From Flavobacterium flavigenum (lineage in GTDB: Bacteria; Bacteroidota; Bacteroidia; Flavobacteriales; Flavobacteriaceae): DNA of 64,000 bases. The stretch spans positions 4,340,001-4,404,000 of the forward strand of contig NZ_CP114285.2 of assembly GCF_027111255.2 (NCBI RefSeq), read 5' to 3'. Positions within the stretch are counted from its first letter, which is position 1. Each line of letters begins with the position of its first letter. The notes under the pieces are model-generated. The model worked only from the letters and a program-made list of their open reading frames with translations. It was not told the origin of the DNA and searched no databases. The position numbers were made by a program, and so were the translations under genes. Positions 17,474 to 26,014 of the stretch are shown one piece after another.

Positions 17474-18877
17474 ATGAGTTCATTTGACGTAGTCATTATA
17501 GGTTCAGGTCCTGGCGGATATGTATCAGCAATTCGTTGCGCACAATTAGGTTTCAAAACTGCTATTGTAGAAAAGTATAACTCTTTAGGCGGAACTTGCC
17601 TTAACGTAGGTTGTATACCTTCAAAAGCATTATTATCATCTTCTCATCATTATGCAGAAATTGCTCATTTTGCAGATCACGGAATCGAAGTTTCTGGTGA
17701 TGTAAAAATCAATTTAGAGAAAATGATTGCTCGTAAACAAGCCGTTGTAGATCAAACCGTAGGCGGAATCAACTACTTAATGGATAAAAATAAAATCTCT
17801 GTTTTCAATGGTTTAGGTTCTTTCGTAGATGCAACTCACATCGCTGTTGCAAAAGCAGACGGAACTTCAGAAACTATTGAAGCAAAATATACTGTAATTG
17901 CTACAGGATCAAAACCATCTTCTTTGCCATTCATCAAAATTGACAAAGAAAGAATCATTACTTCTACTGAAGCTTTGGCTTTAAAAGAAGTTCCAAAACA
18001 CTTAGTAATTATCGGTGGAGGAGTTATCGGAATCGAGCTTGGACAAGTTTACCTGCGTTTAGGAGCTCAGGTTTCTGTAGTAGAATTTATGGACAGAATC
18101 ATTCCGGGAATGGACGGTTCATTGTCTAAAGAATTAACAAAAGTGTTGAAAAAACAAGGAATGAAATTCTACGTTTCTCACAAAGTAAAATCAGTTGAAA
18201 GAAATGGTGATGCTGTTGTAGTTCAGGCTGAAAATGCAAAAGGAGAAACTATCACTCTTGAAGGAGATTATTCATTAGTTTCTGTTGGTCGTCGTCCTTA
18301 TACAGACGGATTAAACGCTGACAAAGCCGGAGTTAAAATTTCAGACAGAGGACAAGTTGAAGTAAACGATCATTTACAGACAAGTGTTCAAAATATCTAC
18401 GCAATTGGAGATGTTGTTCGTGGAGCAATGTTAGCGCACAAAGCGGAGGAAGAAGGAGTGATGGTTGCTGAAATTTTAGCAGGTCAAAAACCACATATCG
18501 ATTACAACTTAATTCCTGGTGTAGTCTATACCTGGCCAGAAGTTGCTGCAGTTGGACAAACTGAAGAGCAATTGAAAGCAGCTGGAGTAAAATACAAATC
18601 AGGAAGTTTCCCATTCAAAGCTTTAGGACGTGCAAGAGCAAGTGCAGACTTAGACGGATTTGTGAAAATCTTAGCTGATGAAAAAACAGACGAAGTTTTA
18701 GGAGTTCACATGATCGGAGCGCGTACAGCAGACTTAATTGCTGAAGCGGTTACAGCAATGGAATTCAAAGCTTCTGCTGAAGATATTTCAAGAATGAGTC
18801 ATGCACACCCAACTTTCGCGGAAGCAGTAAAAGAAGCAGCATTGGCAGCTACTGAAAACAGAGCTTTACACGTATAA
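17474..18877 (+). CDS. lpdA: Dihydrolipoyl dehydrogenase (E3)
   Basis: 467 aa, the usual E3 length. An N-terminal FAD dinucleotide fold (VVIIGSGPGGYVSAI), redox disulfide Cys42/Cys47 in GGTCLNVGCIPSKALL, a second NAD-binding fold (LVIIGGGVIGIELGQ), and the C-terminal dimer interface with catalytic His445 and Glu450 in HAHPTFAEAV are all intact. It reoxidises dihydrolipoamide in pyruvate, 2-oxoglutarate and branched-chain 2-oxoacid dehydrogenases and possibly the glycine cleavage system. The complex partners are not adjacent; it is expressed from its own promoter and closed by a hairpin terminator, consistent with a shared E3. Confidence 0.96.
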   Translation: MSSFDVVIIGSGPGGYVSAIRCAQLGFKTAIVEKYNSLGGTCLNVGCIPSKALLSSSHHYAEIAHFADHGIEVSGDVKINLEKMIARKQAVVDQTVGGINYLMDKNKISVFNGLGSFVDATHIAVAKADGTSETIEAKYTVIATGSKPSSLPFIKIDKERIITSTEALALKEVPKHLVIIGGGVIGIELGQVYLRLGAQVSVVEFMDRIIPGMDGSLSKELTKVLKKQGMKFYVSHKVKSVERNGDAVVVQAENAKGETITLEGDYSLVSVGRRPYTDGLNADKAGVKISDRGQVEVNDHLQTSVQNIYAIGDVVRGAMLAHKAEEEGVMVAEILAGQKPHIDYNLIPGVVYTWPEVAAVGQTEEQLKAAGVKYKSGSFPFKALGRARASADLDGFVKILADEKTDEVLGVHMIGARTADLIAEAVTAMEFKASAEDISRMSHAHPTFAEAVKEAALAATENRALHV

Positions 18878-18899
18878 TTTTTTACGTAAAATATATTTC

Positions 18900-18930
18900 A
18901 AAACCGTCAGAATTTTATTTTGACGGTTTT
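18900..18930 (+). terminator. Terminator after lpdA
   Basis: AAAACCGTCA (18900-18909) pairs with TGACGGTTTT (18921-18930), followed by TTTTC. Confidence 0.8.
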
Positions 18931-19021
18931 TTCTTTTGCAATATGTAATAAGCATAAAAAATTCTGTAAAATGATTTTCTTTTTTAGATGTTATCTTTAA
19001 TTAATTTTAAAAGTCAACATC

Positions 19022-19564
19022 ATGAAAAATAAATATATAGCTCCAGTTTTACTTGGAGTAGGAATCGCTTTTTTGCTTTATTCCTGTGGCTCAACTATTC
19101 CGGAAAAAGCAACTGCTGTCAATAATTTTGATAAAGCTAAATACCTTGGAAAATGGTATGAAATTGCCAGACTGGATTTTAAATATGAAAAGGGTTTAAA
19201 TAATGTAACTGCCGAATATTCCCTAAACGATAACGGAACGATAAAAGTAGATAACAAAGGGTATGAGGTTGAAAAAAATAAGTGGAAACAAAGTATTGGA
19301 AAAGCTAAATTCGTCGAAAAAGAAAATATAGGGATGCTGAAAGTTTCCTTTTTTGGCCCTTTTTACTCCGGATATAATGTAATTGCGGTTGATGAGGATT
19401 ATAAATATGCTTTGGTCGCCGGAGAAAGTTTAAAATACATGTGGATACTTTCGAGAGAAACTACAATTCCTGAAAACATTAAAACGGCTTATTTGAAAAA
19501 AGCACAGGAAATTGGATATAAAACTTCTGCTCTTGTTTGGGTAAAACACGACAAAGCAAATTAA
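19022..19564 (+). CDS. Bacterial lipocalin lipoprotein (Blc-like)
   Basis: 180 aa. The lipoprotein signal ends in lipobox LLYSC at ~residues 18-22. The lipocalin signature GKWYEIARLDFKYEKG follows, and YKYALVAGESLKYMWILSR is the second conserved lipocalin region. It is the normal length for Blc-type outer-membrane lipocalins, which bind fatty acids or lysophospholipids and are often induced by envelope stress. A TATCTTTA box at 18992-18999 could be its promoter. A terminator directly follows and is shared with the convergent DoxX gene. Confidence 0.9.
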   Translation: MKNKYIAPVLLGVGIAFLLYSCGSTIPEKATAVNNFDKAKYLGKWYEIARLDFKYEKGLNNVTAEYSLNDNGTIKVDNKGYEVEKNKWKQSIGKAKFVEKENIGMLKVSFFGPFYSGYNVIAVDEDYKYALVAGESLKYMWILSRETTIPENIKTAYLKKAQEIGYKTSALVWVKHDKAN

Positions 19565-19570
19565 AAAATA

Positions 19571-19600
19571 AACCCGACAGATTTTGAAGTCTGTCGGGTT
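19571..19600. terminator. Convergent terminator, lipocalin/DoxX
   Basis: AACCCGACAGA (19571-19581) pairs perfectly with TCTGTCGGGTT (19590-19600), then a T-rich tract. Confidence 0.85.
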
Positions 19601-19624
19601 TTGTATTTTAAAATGTGAATTAAA

Positions 19625-19999
19625 TCATGGAGTGAAAACACTTTTATAATTGTCCCAGTATCTATAAATCAAAAATAAGTTCCCTAAGAATAACAAACCT
19701 GCAATGGGCAAGCCTTCCGGTGCAAGAAAATAATTGATAAACAGAATATTTACTGTTATTGGTAAAATCAAAATATTGGCTAATGTTACAAAACGTCCTG
19801 TGACGAAAGCGATTCCGCAAAGTAATTCAATAGATTTTGCCAGAGGCAGTAAGTAAGTTGATGCAACAAGACCTACATTAAAAGCTTTAAAATTTCCGGT
19901 TACTTCTGGTTCAGGTGCCAGCTTAAAGAAAAAGCTGATGGAAGCGAAAAGTAGCAAAAGGCCGATTAAAACGCGAACAATAATGGTAGCAATTTTCAT
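19625..19999 (-). CDS. DoxX-like small membrane protein
   Basis: 124 aa with four predicted helices. The helix 1 pattern IIVRVLIGLLLLFASISFFF, a PLAKSIELLCGIAFVTGRF second segment and the LPITVNILFINYFLAP third helix follow the DoxX/DoxX-like layout. The role is uncertain; family members are linked to redox or quinone functions in some bacteria. It stands alone, convergent with the lipocalin gene. Confidence 0.75.
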   Translation of the reverse strand: MKIATIIVRVLIGLLLLFASISFFFKLAPEPEVTGNFKAFNVGLVASTYLLPLAKSIELLCGIAFVTGRFVTLANILILPITVNILFINYFLAPEGLPIAGLLFLGNLFLIYRYWDNYKSVFTP

Positions 20000-20203
20000 A
20001 ATACTTAGGATTTTTTAAGGTTAAAAAATATAATTAAGCTATTGGAAAAGATACAAACCGAAAGTCTCAAATTAGAATTCACAAACTATTTTGTGGTCTT
20101 TTTTAAGAATTTTACAATTAAACGCGTCTAATTTTGAGATTGGTTTAATTCTGTATCAAATATAACGAATTTTTTCTTATGAAAATGCTAATTTATTGTG
20201 TGA

Positions 20204-21115
20204 TTATTGGGTCTTGATGTACTTCTTATAAAGGAAAAATCCACCAATGCTTATTAAGATAAATGGCCAAAGATTAATAAAGAAAATCAAGATAGCCTGC
20301 AAGATGTACCAACCGCTTTTTAAAGCATCAATAATCTGAATACCTAAATTAGGTTTATAGGCAGCGCTGTCTTTTTCACTTGCAATAGTTTCTTGTCTGA
20401 TGGTTTCATTCTGATAAAGCTGTAGAGTGATAGTACTGAAATTAATCTGATCCTGTAACGATAAATTATCTATAGTGCGATTATCGTTTGATTCTTTTTG
20501 GTTTGCTAAAGTATTTTCGGCCTCCATAATGTCATTGATTTTTTTGCCCTTTTCATCAATCGCTTTTTCTACTCTTTTTTCGTTATGGACACTTCTTTTT
20601 TGAGATAGCTGATTTGCTAATAATTTTAATGAAACATCATCGGCCTTGATTACCCTGAAATCAAGAAAATCAATTTGTTTAGCGATGGTCTTTATTACTG
20701 TATCGAGCTGTGTATTCGGAACGCGGATGGTAATGTTGTTTTCTACGGTATATTTAGTCGTTTCAAGGGTGCTGTCCTGGCTGATTTTGGTTCTAATCTG
20801 ATTCTGAATAGTGCTTTGTAAATTGGTATAGGTAACAAATCCTCCGAATTTCTGGGTGGCATTTTCAATTGCATAAGTGGACCTGACAACGTTTTTAACC
20901 TTAAATTTGATATCTGCAGTTCGAATGAATTTCTGCTTGCTGTCTTTTTTCTCGACTGCTGCCGATGATGAAATAGCTGTGCTGGATAAAACAGCTGTGC
21001 TATCGGTAGTTGCGTAATCTGATGTTTCTTCACCTGTGGCATCTGCTTTTTTGCAGGAAAATAATATTGCCGTGATTACGAAGGTGGTCAAACCTAATTT
21101 TGCAATTGTTTTCAT
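20204..21115 (-). CDS. DUF4349 domain lipoprotein
   Basis: 303 aa. The signal peptide carries lipobox LFSCKK, then a Ser/Thr/Ala-rich spacer. Residues ~60-230 match DUF4349: FIRTADIKFKVKNVVRSTYAIE, FGGFVTYTNLQS, ITIRVPNTQLDTVIKTIA and a helical middle rich in Glu/Lys/Asn that should be coiled coil (NQLSQKRSVHNEKR). A membrane helix near the C-terminus (ILQAILIFFINLWPFIL, then IGGFFLYKKY) anchors it a second time. The function of DUF4349 is not established. It is divergent from the pabB-like gene. Confidence 0.85.
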   Translation of the reverse strand: MKTIAKLGLTTFVITAILFSCKKADATGEETSDYATTDSTAVLSSTAISSSAAVEKKDSKQKFIRTADIKFKVKNVVRSTYAIENATQKFGGFVTYTNLQSTIQNQIRTKISQDSTLETTKYTVENNITIRVPNTQLDTVIKTIAKQIDFLDFRVIKADDVSLKLLANQLSQKRSVHNEKRVEKAIDEKGKKINDIMEAENTLANQKESNDNRTIDNLSLQDQINFSTITLQLYQNETIRQETIASEKDSAAYKPNLGIQIIDALKSGWYILQAILIFFINLWPFILISIGGFFLYKKYIKTQ

Positions 21116-21255
21116 AAATTTTTTAAATGTTGATTAATAAATAAATTTTGTATAAAGGATATGTAATGTTTTAATCAAATAGCAGGAAAATTTTTAATAA
21201 TGAATATTAATTCGATATACTAAAAAGTGTGCCAATATTTTTTTAAGATTACTTT

Positions 21256-21284
21256 ATTGAAGGAATTTTTTTGTCGTAATTTTG
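21256..21284 (+). promoter_or_regulatory. Promoter for the pabB-like gene
   Basis: -7 box TAATTTTG at 21277-21284, with ATTG at 21256-21259 as a weak -33 element (17-base spacing). It lies 20 bp before the TTG start codon. Confidence 0.55.
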
Positions 21285-21304
21285 AAGTCTAAATCAATTC
21301 ATTT

Positions 21305-22603
21305 TTGAGAGTTTCCATTCACAAGCACATTCCGGATCCGGAGCAGTTCAAACAACAACTTTTAAGTTGGTCACAACAATTTCGAGAGGTTGTTTTTTTG
21401 GATAGTAATTCCTATCCTCAAGAATATTCTAGTTTCGATTGTTTGATGGCTGTTGATGCTTTTACATCGTTAAAAACCGATTTTCATAATGCTTTTGAAG
21501 ATTTAAAACAGTACCAGCAAACTACAAAAGACTGGCTTTTTGGTTACTTGTCTTATGATCTTAAAAATGATATTGAGTATTTAAAATCATCCAATTTTGA
21601 CGGATTGAATTTCCCGGATTTATTTTTCTTTCAGCCAAAAAAGATTTTTTTACTAAAAGGAAATCAGCTTGAAATCAGTTACTTATTGTTGTGTGACGAT
21701 GAGGTTGAAGAAGATTTTGAAGAAATTATTCAGAGTAAAAGCTATTCTTTTGAAACGTTGGATAAAGTCGATTTGGAGCAACGAATTTCAAAAGAATCGT
21801 ATCTTCAAAAAGTAACAAAAATGCTGGGACACATTCATGCAGGTGATATGTACGAAGCTAATTTTTGTATGGAATTTTTTGCTGAAGATGCGATTATCAA
21901 TCCACTGGAAAAATTTCAAAAACTGAATGAGATTTCAAAAGCTCCTTTTTCGGTTTTCTTTAAGAACAATAAACAATTTCTGCTTTCAGCTTCTCCGGAA
22001 CGTTATCTAAAAAAAACGGGAGATACCATTATTTCTCAGCCCATAAAAGGAACTTCAAAACGATTTTCAGATGTGAATAAGGATGAAGAATCCAAACAAA
22101 ATCTTGAAAACGATGCAAAAGAACGTGCTGAGAATATCATGATTACTGATTTGGTTCGAAATGACTTATCGCATACGGCACAAAAAGGTTCGGTAGAAGT
22201 TACGGAACTTTGTAAAATTTATTCCTTCTTGCAGGTACATCAAATGATTTCTACGGTAACTTCAAAATTAGATCCTCAATATTCTTCTGTAGATGTTTTG
22301 AAAACGACCTTTCCAATGGGTAGTATGACGGGAGCTCCAAAAATTTCGGTCATGAAAATTATTGAAAACCTGGAAGAAACCAAACGAGGTTTGTATAGTG
22401 GGGCAGTAGGTTATTTTACTCCTGAAGGCGATTTTGATTTTAATGTTGTAATTAGAAGTATTTTATATAATCAGGAAAATAAATATGTTTCGTTCTCCGT
22501 TGGAAGTGCTATTACAGCTCAGTCTGTACCGGAAAAAGAATACGAAGAATGCTTGTTGAAGGCAAAAGCCATGTCTGAAGTTTTAAAATCTTCGGGTATT
22601 TGA
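21305..22603 (+). CDS. pabB: Chorismate-binding enzyme, aminodeoxychorismate synthase component I-like
   Basis: 432 aa starting at a TTG codon (no ATG fits the conserved N-terminus; promoter spacing supports TTG). The chorismate-binding domain occupies the C-terminal ~260 residues: GDMYEANFCMEF, QPIKGTSKRF, ITDLVRNDLSHTAQKG and the signature TFPMGSMTGAPKISVMKIIE. It converts chorismate with ammonia or glutamine-derived ammonia to 4-amino-4-deoxychorismate for folate. Anthranilate synthase component I (trpE) is the alternative, but the length, the N-terminal domain and lack of trp neighbours favour pabB. The epimerase gene starts 26 bp downstream. Confidence 0.8.
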   Translation: MRVSIHKHIPDPEQFKQQLLSWSQQFREVVFLDSNSYPQEYSSFDCLMAVDAFTSLKTDFHNAFEDLKQYQQTTKDWLFGYLSYDLKNDIEYLKSSNFDGLNFPDLFFFQPKKIFLLKGNQLEISYLLLCDDEVEEDFEEIIQSKSYSFETLDKVDLEQRISKESYLQKVTKMLGHIHAGDMYEANFCMEFFAEDAIINPLEKFQKLNEISKAPFSVFFKNNKQFLLSASPERYLKKTGDTIISQPIKGTSKRFSDVNKDEESKQNLENDAKERAENIMITDLVRNDLSHTAQKGSVEVTELCKIYSFLQVHQMISTVTSKLDPQYSSVDVLKTTFPMGSMTGAPKISVMKIIENLEETKRGLYSGAVGYFTPEGDFDFNVVIRSILYNQENKYVSFSVGSAITAQSVPEKEYEECLLKAKAMSEVLKSSGI

Positions 22604-22629
22604 AAATAACAACTTGAAAGTGTCTGTTT

Positions 22630-23640
22630 ATGCAATTAATCTTAAGAACATACAATCTAAAACTAAAACACACTTTTAGAATTTCAAGGAAATCAATCGA
22701 TTTTCAGCCTTCGCTAATCGTAGAATTGCAGGATAGTGGATTTTCAGGATATGGTGAAGCTACTTCGAATCCGTATTATAATATTACTGTGGAAATTCTG
22801 CAGGATGATATTGAAAAAATCCGTAAAATTATAGAAGAATCGTCTGGTGAGACTCCGGAAGAATTCTGGCTAAAAATAAATCCGTTTTTAAAAGACAATC
22901 CTTTTGCTTTATGTGCTTTGGATAATGCTTATAATGATTTGTATACGCGAAAAAAAGGTAAAAAGCTTTATGAGTTATGGAATTATGATATTTCCCATAA
23001 TCCAAAGACTAATTATACCATCGGAATTGATAGCATTGAAAACATGATTGTTAAAATGAAGGGATTTCCATGGCCGATTTACAAAATAAAGTTAGGAACT
23101 CCTGAAGATATTGCTATTGTAACTGAATTACGAAAACATACTGATGCTATTTTTAGGGTAGATGCGAATTGCGCCTGGACTGTTGAAGAAACCTTATCAA
23201 ATGCTGTTATTTTAAAAGATTTGGGTGTTGAATTTATAGAGCAGCCTCTTAAAGCAGATAATTGGGAAGGGCATAAGAAAGTTTTTGAAAATGCTGTTTT
23301 GCCTATTATAGCTGATGAAAGTTGTATAGCTGAAGGAGATATTGCTAAATGTCATAATCACTTTCATGGAGTCAATATAAAATTAATGAAATGTGGAGGA
23401 ATAACTCCGGGAAGAAGGATGATTACCGAAGCTAAAAAACTAGGTTTAAAAACAATGGTAGGCTGTATGACAGAATCTACAGTTGGTATTTCGGCTATTG
23501 CACATTTATTGCCCGAATTGGATTATGTTGATATGGACGGCTCATTATTATTAGCAGAAGATATTGCGAGTGGTGTGACGATAAAGAATGGTAAGACATA
23601 TTATCCGGACCGAACAGGAACAGGTGTGATTTTATTCTAA
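22630..23640 (+). CDS. Dipeptide epimerase (L-Ala-D/L-Glu type), enolase superfamily
   Basis: 336 aa. The N-terminal capping domain (~1-120) opens with LKLKHTFRISRKS, typical of dipeptide epimerases. The barrel carries the catalytic lysine pair of the family in YKIKLG, metal ligands in VDANCAW, EQPL and ADESC, and the second-face lysine in NIKLMKCGG. Members racemise L-Ala-D-Glu from recycled murein peptides. It is probably translated from the same transcript as the pabB-like gene (26-bp gap), though no functional link is obvious. Dipeptide specificity cannot be fixed by eye. Confidence 0.85.
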   Translation: MQLILRTYNLKLKHTFRISRKSIDFQPSLIVELQDSGFSGYGEATSNPYYNITVEILQDDIEKIRKIIEESSGETPEEFWLKINPFLKDNPFALCALDNAYNDLYTRKKGKKLYELWNYDISHNPKTNYTIGIDSIENMIVKMKGFPWPIYKIKLGTPEDIAIVTELRKHTDAIFRVDANCAWTVEETLSNAVILKDLGVEFIEQPLKADNWEGHKKVFENAVLPIIADESCIAEGDIAKCHNHFHGVNIKLMKCGGITPGRRMITEAKKLGLKTMVGCMTESTVGISAIAHLLPELDYVDMDGSLLLAEDIASGVTIKNGKTYYPDRTGTGVILF

Positions 23641-23660
23641 TATTTCTTTTTAAAATAGTG

Positions 23661-23668
23661 TAACTTTG
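23661..23668 (+). promoter_or_regulatory. Candidate -7 box TAACTTTG for the DUF1456 gene
   Basis: Perfect TAnnTTTG match, 58 bp upstream of the ATG. Confidence 0.45.
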
Positions 23669-23725
23669 CAAAATAAAACTGAGGAAAAAAAATAAAACTT
23701 AAACCTCAAACTTGAAACAAAAAAA

Positions 23726-24187
23726 ATGACAAACAACGATATCTTAAAAAAACTTCGCGTGGCTTTAATGCTCCGTGATGATCAAATAGTTGAAATTTTA
23801 GAATTGGTAGATTTTAGAATTTCAAAATCAGAATTAGGCGCTTTTTTCAGAGCTGAAGATCATCCTAATTATACGGAATGCGGCGATCAGGTTTTGCGTA
23901 ACTTTTTAAACGGACTGGTTATTCATTTGAGAGGAACGAAAGAAAATCCAAAGAATCCAAATGATGTTTTGGCGAAGCATAAAGCTGAAATTCCGAAGAA
24001 AGAAAATTTAAAAGACAGACCTGAGTTTAAAGCAAGTCCAAAAGATTCAGAAAGAGGAAGAGGGGATCAGGCTCCTTCTAAATCTGGAACTGCTAAAAAA
24101 CCTAAAAAGAAAGAATTTCCAAAAGGTAATGGAAAACCATCTGTCGTAGAAAAAGTAGTTTACAAAAACGGTAAGAATAAGAAATAA
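23726..24187 (+). CDS. DUF1456 family protein (YehS-like)
   Basis: 153 aa. It contains two DUF1456-type helical repeats: NNDILKKLRVALMLRDDQIVEI and the FFRAEDHPNY..CGDQVLRNFLNGLV segment. The C-terminal ~60 residues are a Lys/Pro/Gly-rich disordered tail ending VVYKNGKNKK. The function is unknown; the family is cytosolic and the basic tail might contact nucleic acid, which is only a guess. It stands alone with its own promoter and terminator. Confidence 0.85.
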   Translation: MTNNDILKKLRVALMLRDDQIVEILELVDFRISKSELGAFFRAEDHPNYTECGDQVLRNFLNGLVIHLRGTKENPKNPNDVLAKHKAEIPKKENLKDRPEFKASPKDSERGRGDQAPSKSGTAKKPKKKEFPKGNGKPSVVEKVVYKNGKNKK

Positions 24188-24206
24188 TCACGATGTTGAT
24201 TTTATT

Positions 24207-24232
24207 AATCCCTTCGAATATTCGAAGGGATT
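24207..24232 (+). terminator. Palindromic terminator after the DUF1456 gene
   Basis: AATCCCTTCGAAT (24207-24219) and ATTCGAAGGGATT (24220-24232) form a perfect palindrome followed by eight T residues. Confidence 0.85.
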
Positions 24233-24254
24233 TTTTTTATACAATCGAAAAATT

Positions 24255-24328
24255 GTAGAGACGCACAGCAGTGCGTCTGACGTCTCGGGAAACAACATTC
24301 TGTTAGATGCACTGCTGTGCATCTCTAC
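24255..24328. repeat. REP-like inverted pair
   Basis: Arms 24255-24278 and 24305-24328 are inverted copies. Each arm is itself a hairpin: GACGCAC-AGCA-GTGCGTC and GATGCAC-TGCT-GTGCATC. Differences between the arms (CG versus TG pairs) are matched on both sides of each hairpin, so folding is kept. It sits in the convergent gap between the DUF1456 gene and sucC. Confidence 0.75.
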
Positions 24329-24353
24329 GATATGCATGATGTAAAAGCAAAAA

Positions 24354-24379
24354 AAATCCATTCCGCAAGGAATGGATTT
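24354..24379 (-). terminator. Terminator after sucC
   Basis: AAATCCATTCC (24354-24364) pairs with GGAATGGATTT (24369-24379); read on the minus strand it is followed by a T-run, as required for sucC. Confidence 0.8.
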
Positions 24380-24405
24380 CTATATAAATTGAATTTCTTA
24401 TATAA

Positions 24406-25599
24406 TTAAGAAAGAGCAGCTTTAACCTGGTCAGCAGCTTCCTGGAATTGGACAGCTGATAAAATTGGCATACCAGAATTATCGATTAATTCTTTTGCAA
24501 TTTCAGCATTTGTTCCTTGCAAACGAACAATGATTGGCACATTGATAGCGTCACCCATGTTTTTGTAAGCATCAACAACTCCCTGAGCAACACGGTCACA
24601 ACGAACGATTCCTCCAAAGATGTTAATTAAGATGGCTTTTACGTTTGGATCTTTCAAGATGATTCTGAAAGCTGTTTCCACACGCTTAGCATCAGCAGTT
24701 CCTCCTACGTCAAGGAAGTTAGCAGGCTCAAAACCAGCATATTTAATTAAATCCATAGTTGCCATTGCAAGACCAGCTCCGTTTACCATACATCCTACAG
24801 TACCGTCAAGGTCAACATAGTTTAGACCAACTTCTTTAGCTTCAACTTCGATTGGGTTCTCCTCACGAATATCACGCATTTCAGCATATTTTGGTTGTCT
24901 GTACAAAGCGTTATCATCGATATTTACTTTAGCATCAACAGCCATAATTTTGTTGTCAGATGTTTTTAAAACCGGGTTGATTTCAAACATAGAAGCATCA
25001 GAACCGATGTAAGCATTGTATAATGCGTCGATGAATTTCACCATTTCTTTAAAAGCATTTCCAGAAAGACCTAAATTAAAAGCAATCCTTCTTGCCTGAA
25101 AACCTTGTAATCCAACAGAAGGATCTACCTCTTCAGTAAAAATTAAGTGTGGTGTGTGTTCAGCAACTTCTTCGATATCCATTCCACCTTCAGTAGAATA
25201 CATGATCATGTTGCGACCTGTAGCTCTATTTAATAAAACAGAAACATAAAATTCAGAAGTTTCACTTTCACCAGGATAGTAAACATCTTCAGCTACTAAA
25301 ACTTTGTTTACTTTTTTACCCTCAGCAGAAGTTTGAGGAGTAATTAATTGCATTCCGATAATTTGTCCTGCAATTTCTTCAACTTGTTGTAAATTTTTAG
25401 CTAGCTTAACTCCACCACCTTTTCCACGTCCACCCGCGTGAATTTGTGCTTTAATTACATGCCATCCTGTTCCGGTTTCAGCAGTTAATTGTTTTGCAGC
25501 AGCAACAGCTTCAACCGCATTGTTAGCTACAATTCCGCGTTGAATGCGTACTCCGTAACTCGCTAGAATTTCTTTTCCTTGATATTCGTGTATGTTCAT
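24406..25599 (-). CDS. sucC: Succinyl-CoA synthetase, beta subunit
   Basis: 397 aa from the ATG at 25599 (MNIHEYQGKEILASYGV). A longer in-frame reading from 25659 is rejected because it would start upstream of the -7 promoter box. It has the N-terminal ATP-grasp domain (HAGGRGKGGGVKLAKN, FEINPVLKT, AVDAKVNIDDNA) and the C-terminal ligase domain (ANFLDVGGTADAKRV, LINIFGGIVRCDRVAQGV). With the alpha subunit SucD it makes succinate and ATP or GTP from succinyl-CoA in the TCA cycle. sucD is not adjacent, so subunits are encoded at separate loci. Confidence 0.96.
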   Translation of the reverse strand: MNIHEYQGKEILASYGVRIQRGIVANNAVEAVAAAKQLTAETGTGWHVIKAQIHAGGRGKGGGVKLAKNLQQVEEIAGQIIGMQLITPQTSAEGKKVNKVLVAEDVYYPGESETSEFYVSVLLNRATGRNMIMYSTEGGMDIEEVAEHTPHLIFTEEVDPSVGLQGFQARRIAFNLGLSGNAFKEMVKFIDALYNAYIGSDASMFEINPVLKTSDNKIMAVDAKVNIDDNALYRQPKYAEMRDIREENPIEVEAKEVGLNYVDLDGTVGCMVNGAGLAMATMDLIKYAGFEPANFLDVGGTADAKRVETAFRIILKDPNVKAILINIFGGIVRCDRVAQGVVDAYKNMGDAINVPIIVRLQGTNAEIAKELIDNSGMPILSAVQFQEAADQVKAALS

Positions 25600-25647
25600 A
25601 ATATAGAATTTGTCTGGTTCTGAATTTATTTCAGAATAAAAGTGCGA

Positions 25648-25655
25648 CAAAAGTA
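25648..25655 (-). promoter_or_regulatory. -7 box TACTTTTG for sucC
   Basis: Perfect TAnnTTTG on the minus strand, 48 bp upstream of the preferred ATG at 25599 and inside the longer possible reading frame. It decides the start codon. The rest of the divergent gap to gltB is AT-rich and holds no other feature I can defend besides the gltB promoter. Confidence 0.65.
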
Positions 25656-25959
25656 GCAAAATTGAACTAAAAACTAAAATCTTTTTTAATTAATAATAAA
25701 CCAATCCCACTTTGTTAAATTAATTTATTTAAAGTCAAAAAAAGATTAAGCCAAAATATCTTTATTGTTAATTTTAAACCAATATATCGTTTTAGAATTA
25801 ACATAAAAGCAACGTATTTTAAGAGCTAATTGTTGATTTTTCTTAATATAATTTAAAACGAATTGTGATTTTGGCAATTCACAATGGGTTCTATGATATT
25901 ATTATCATTTAAGAACCCTTTTTCTAATATTCCTATAAAAATATAAGGCAAAGCATAAT

Positions 25960-25995
25960 TTTGGTACATTATATTTAATGAAATCTTTATTTTTG
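25960..25995 (+). promoter_or_regulatory. Promoter for gltBD
   Basis: -7 box TATTTTTG at 25988-25995 with TTTG at 25960-25963 (24-base spacing, slightly long), 19 bp before the gltB ATG. Confidence 0.55.
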
Positions 25996-26014
25996 TAAAA
26001 AAAAAATATCAAGA

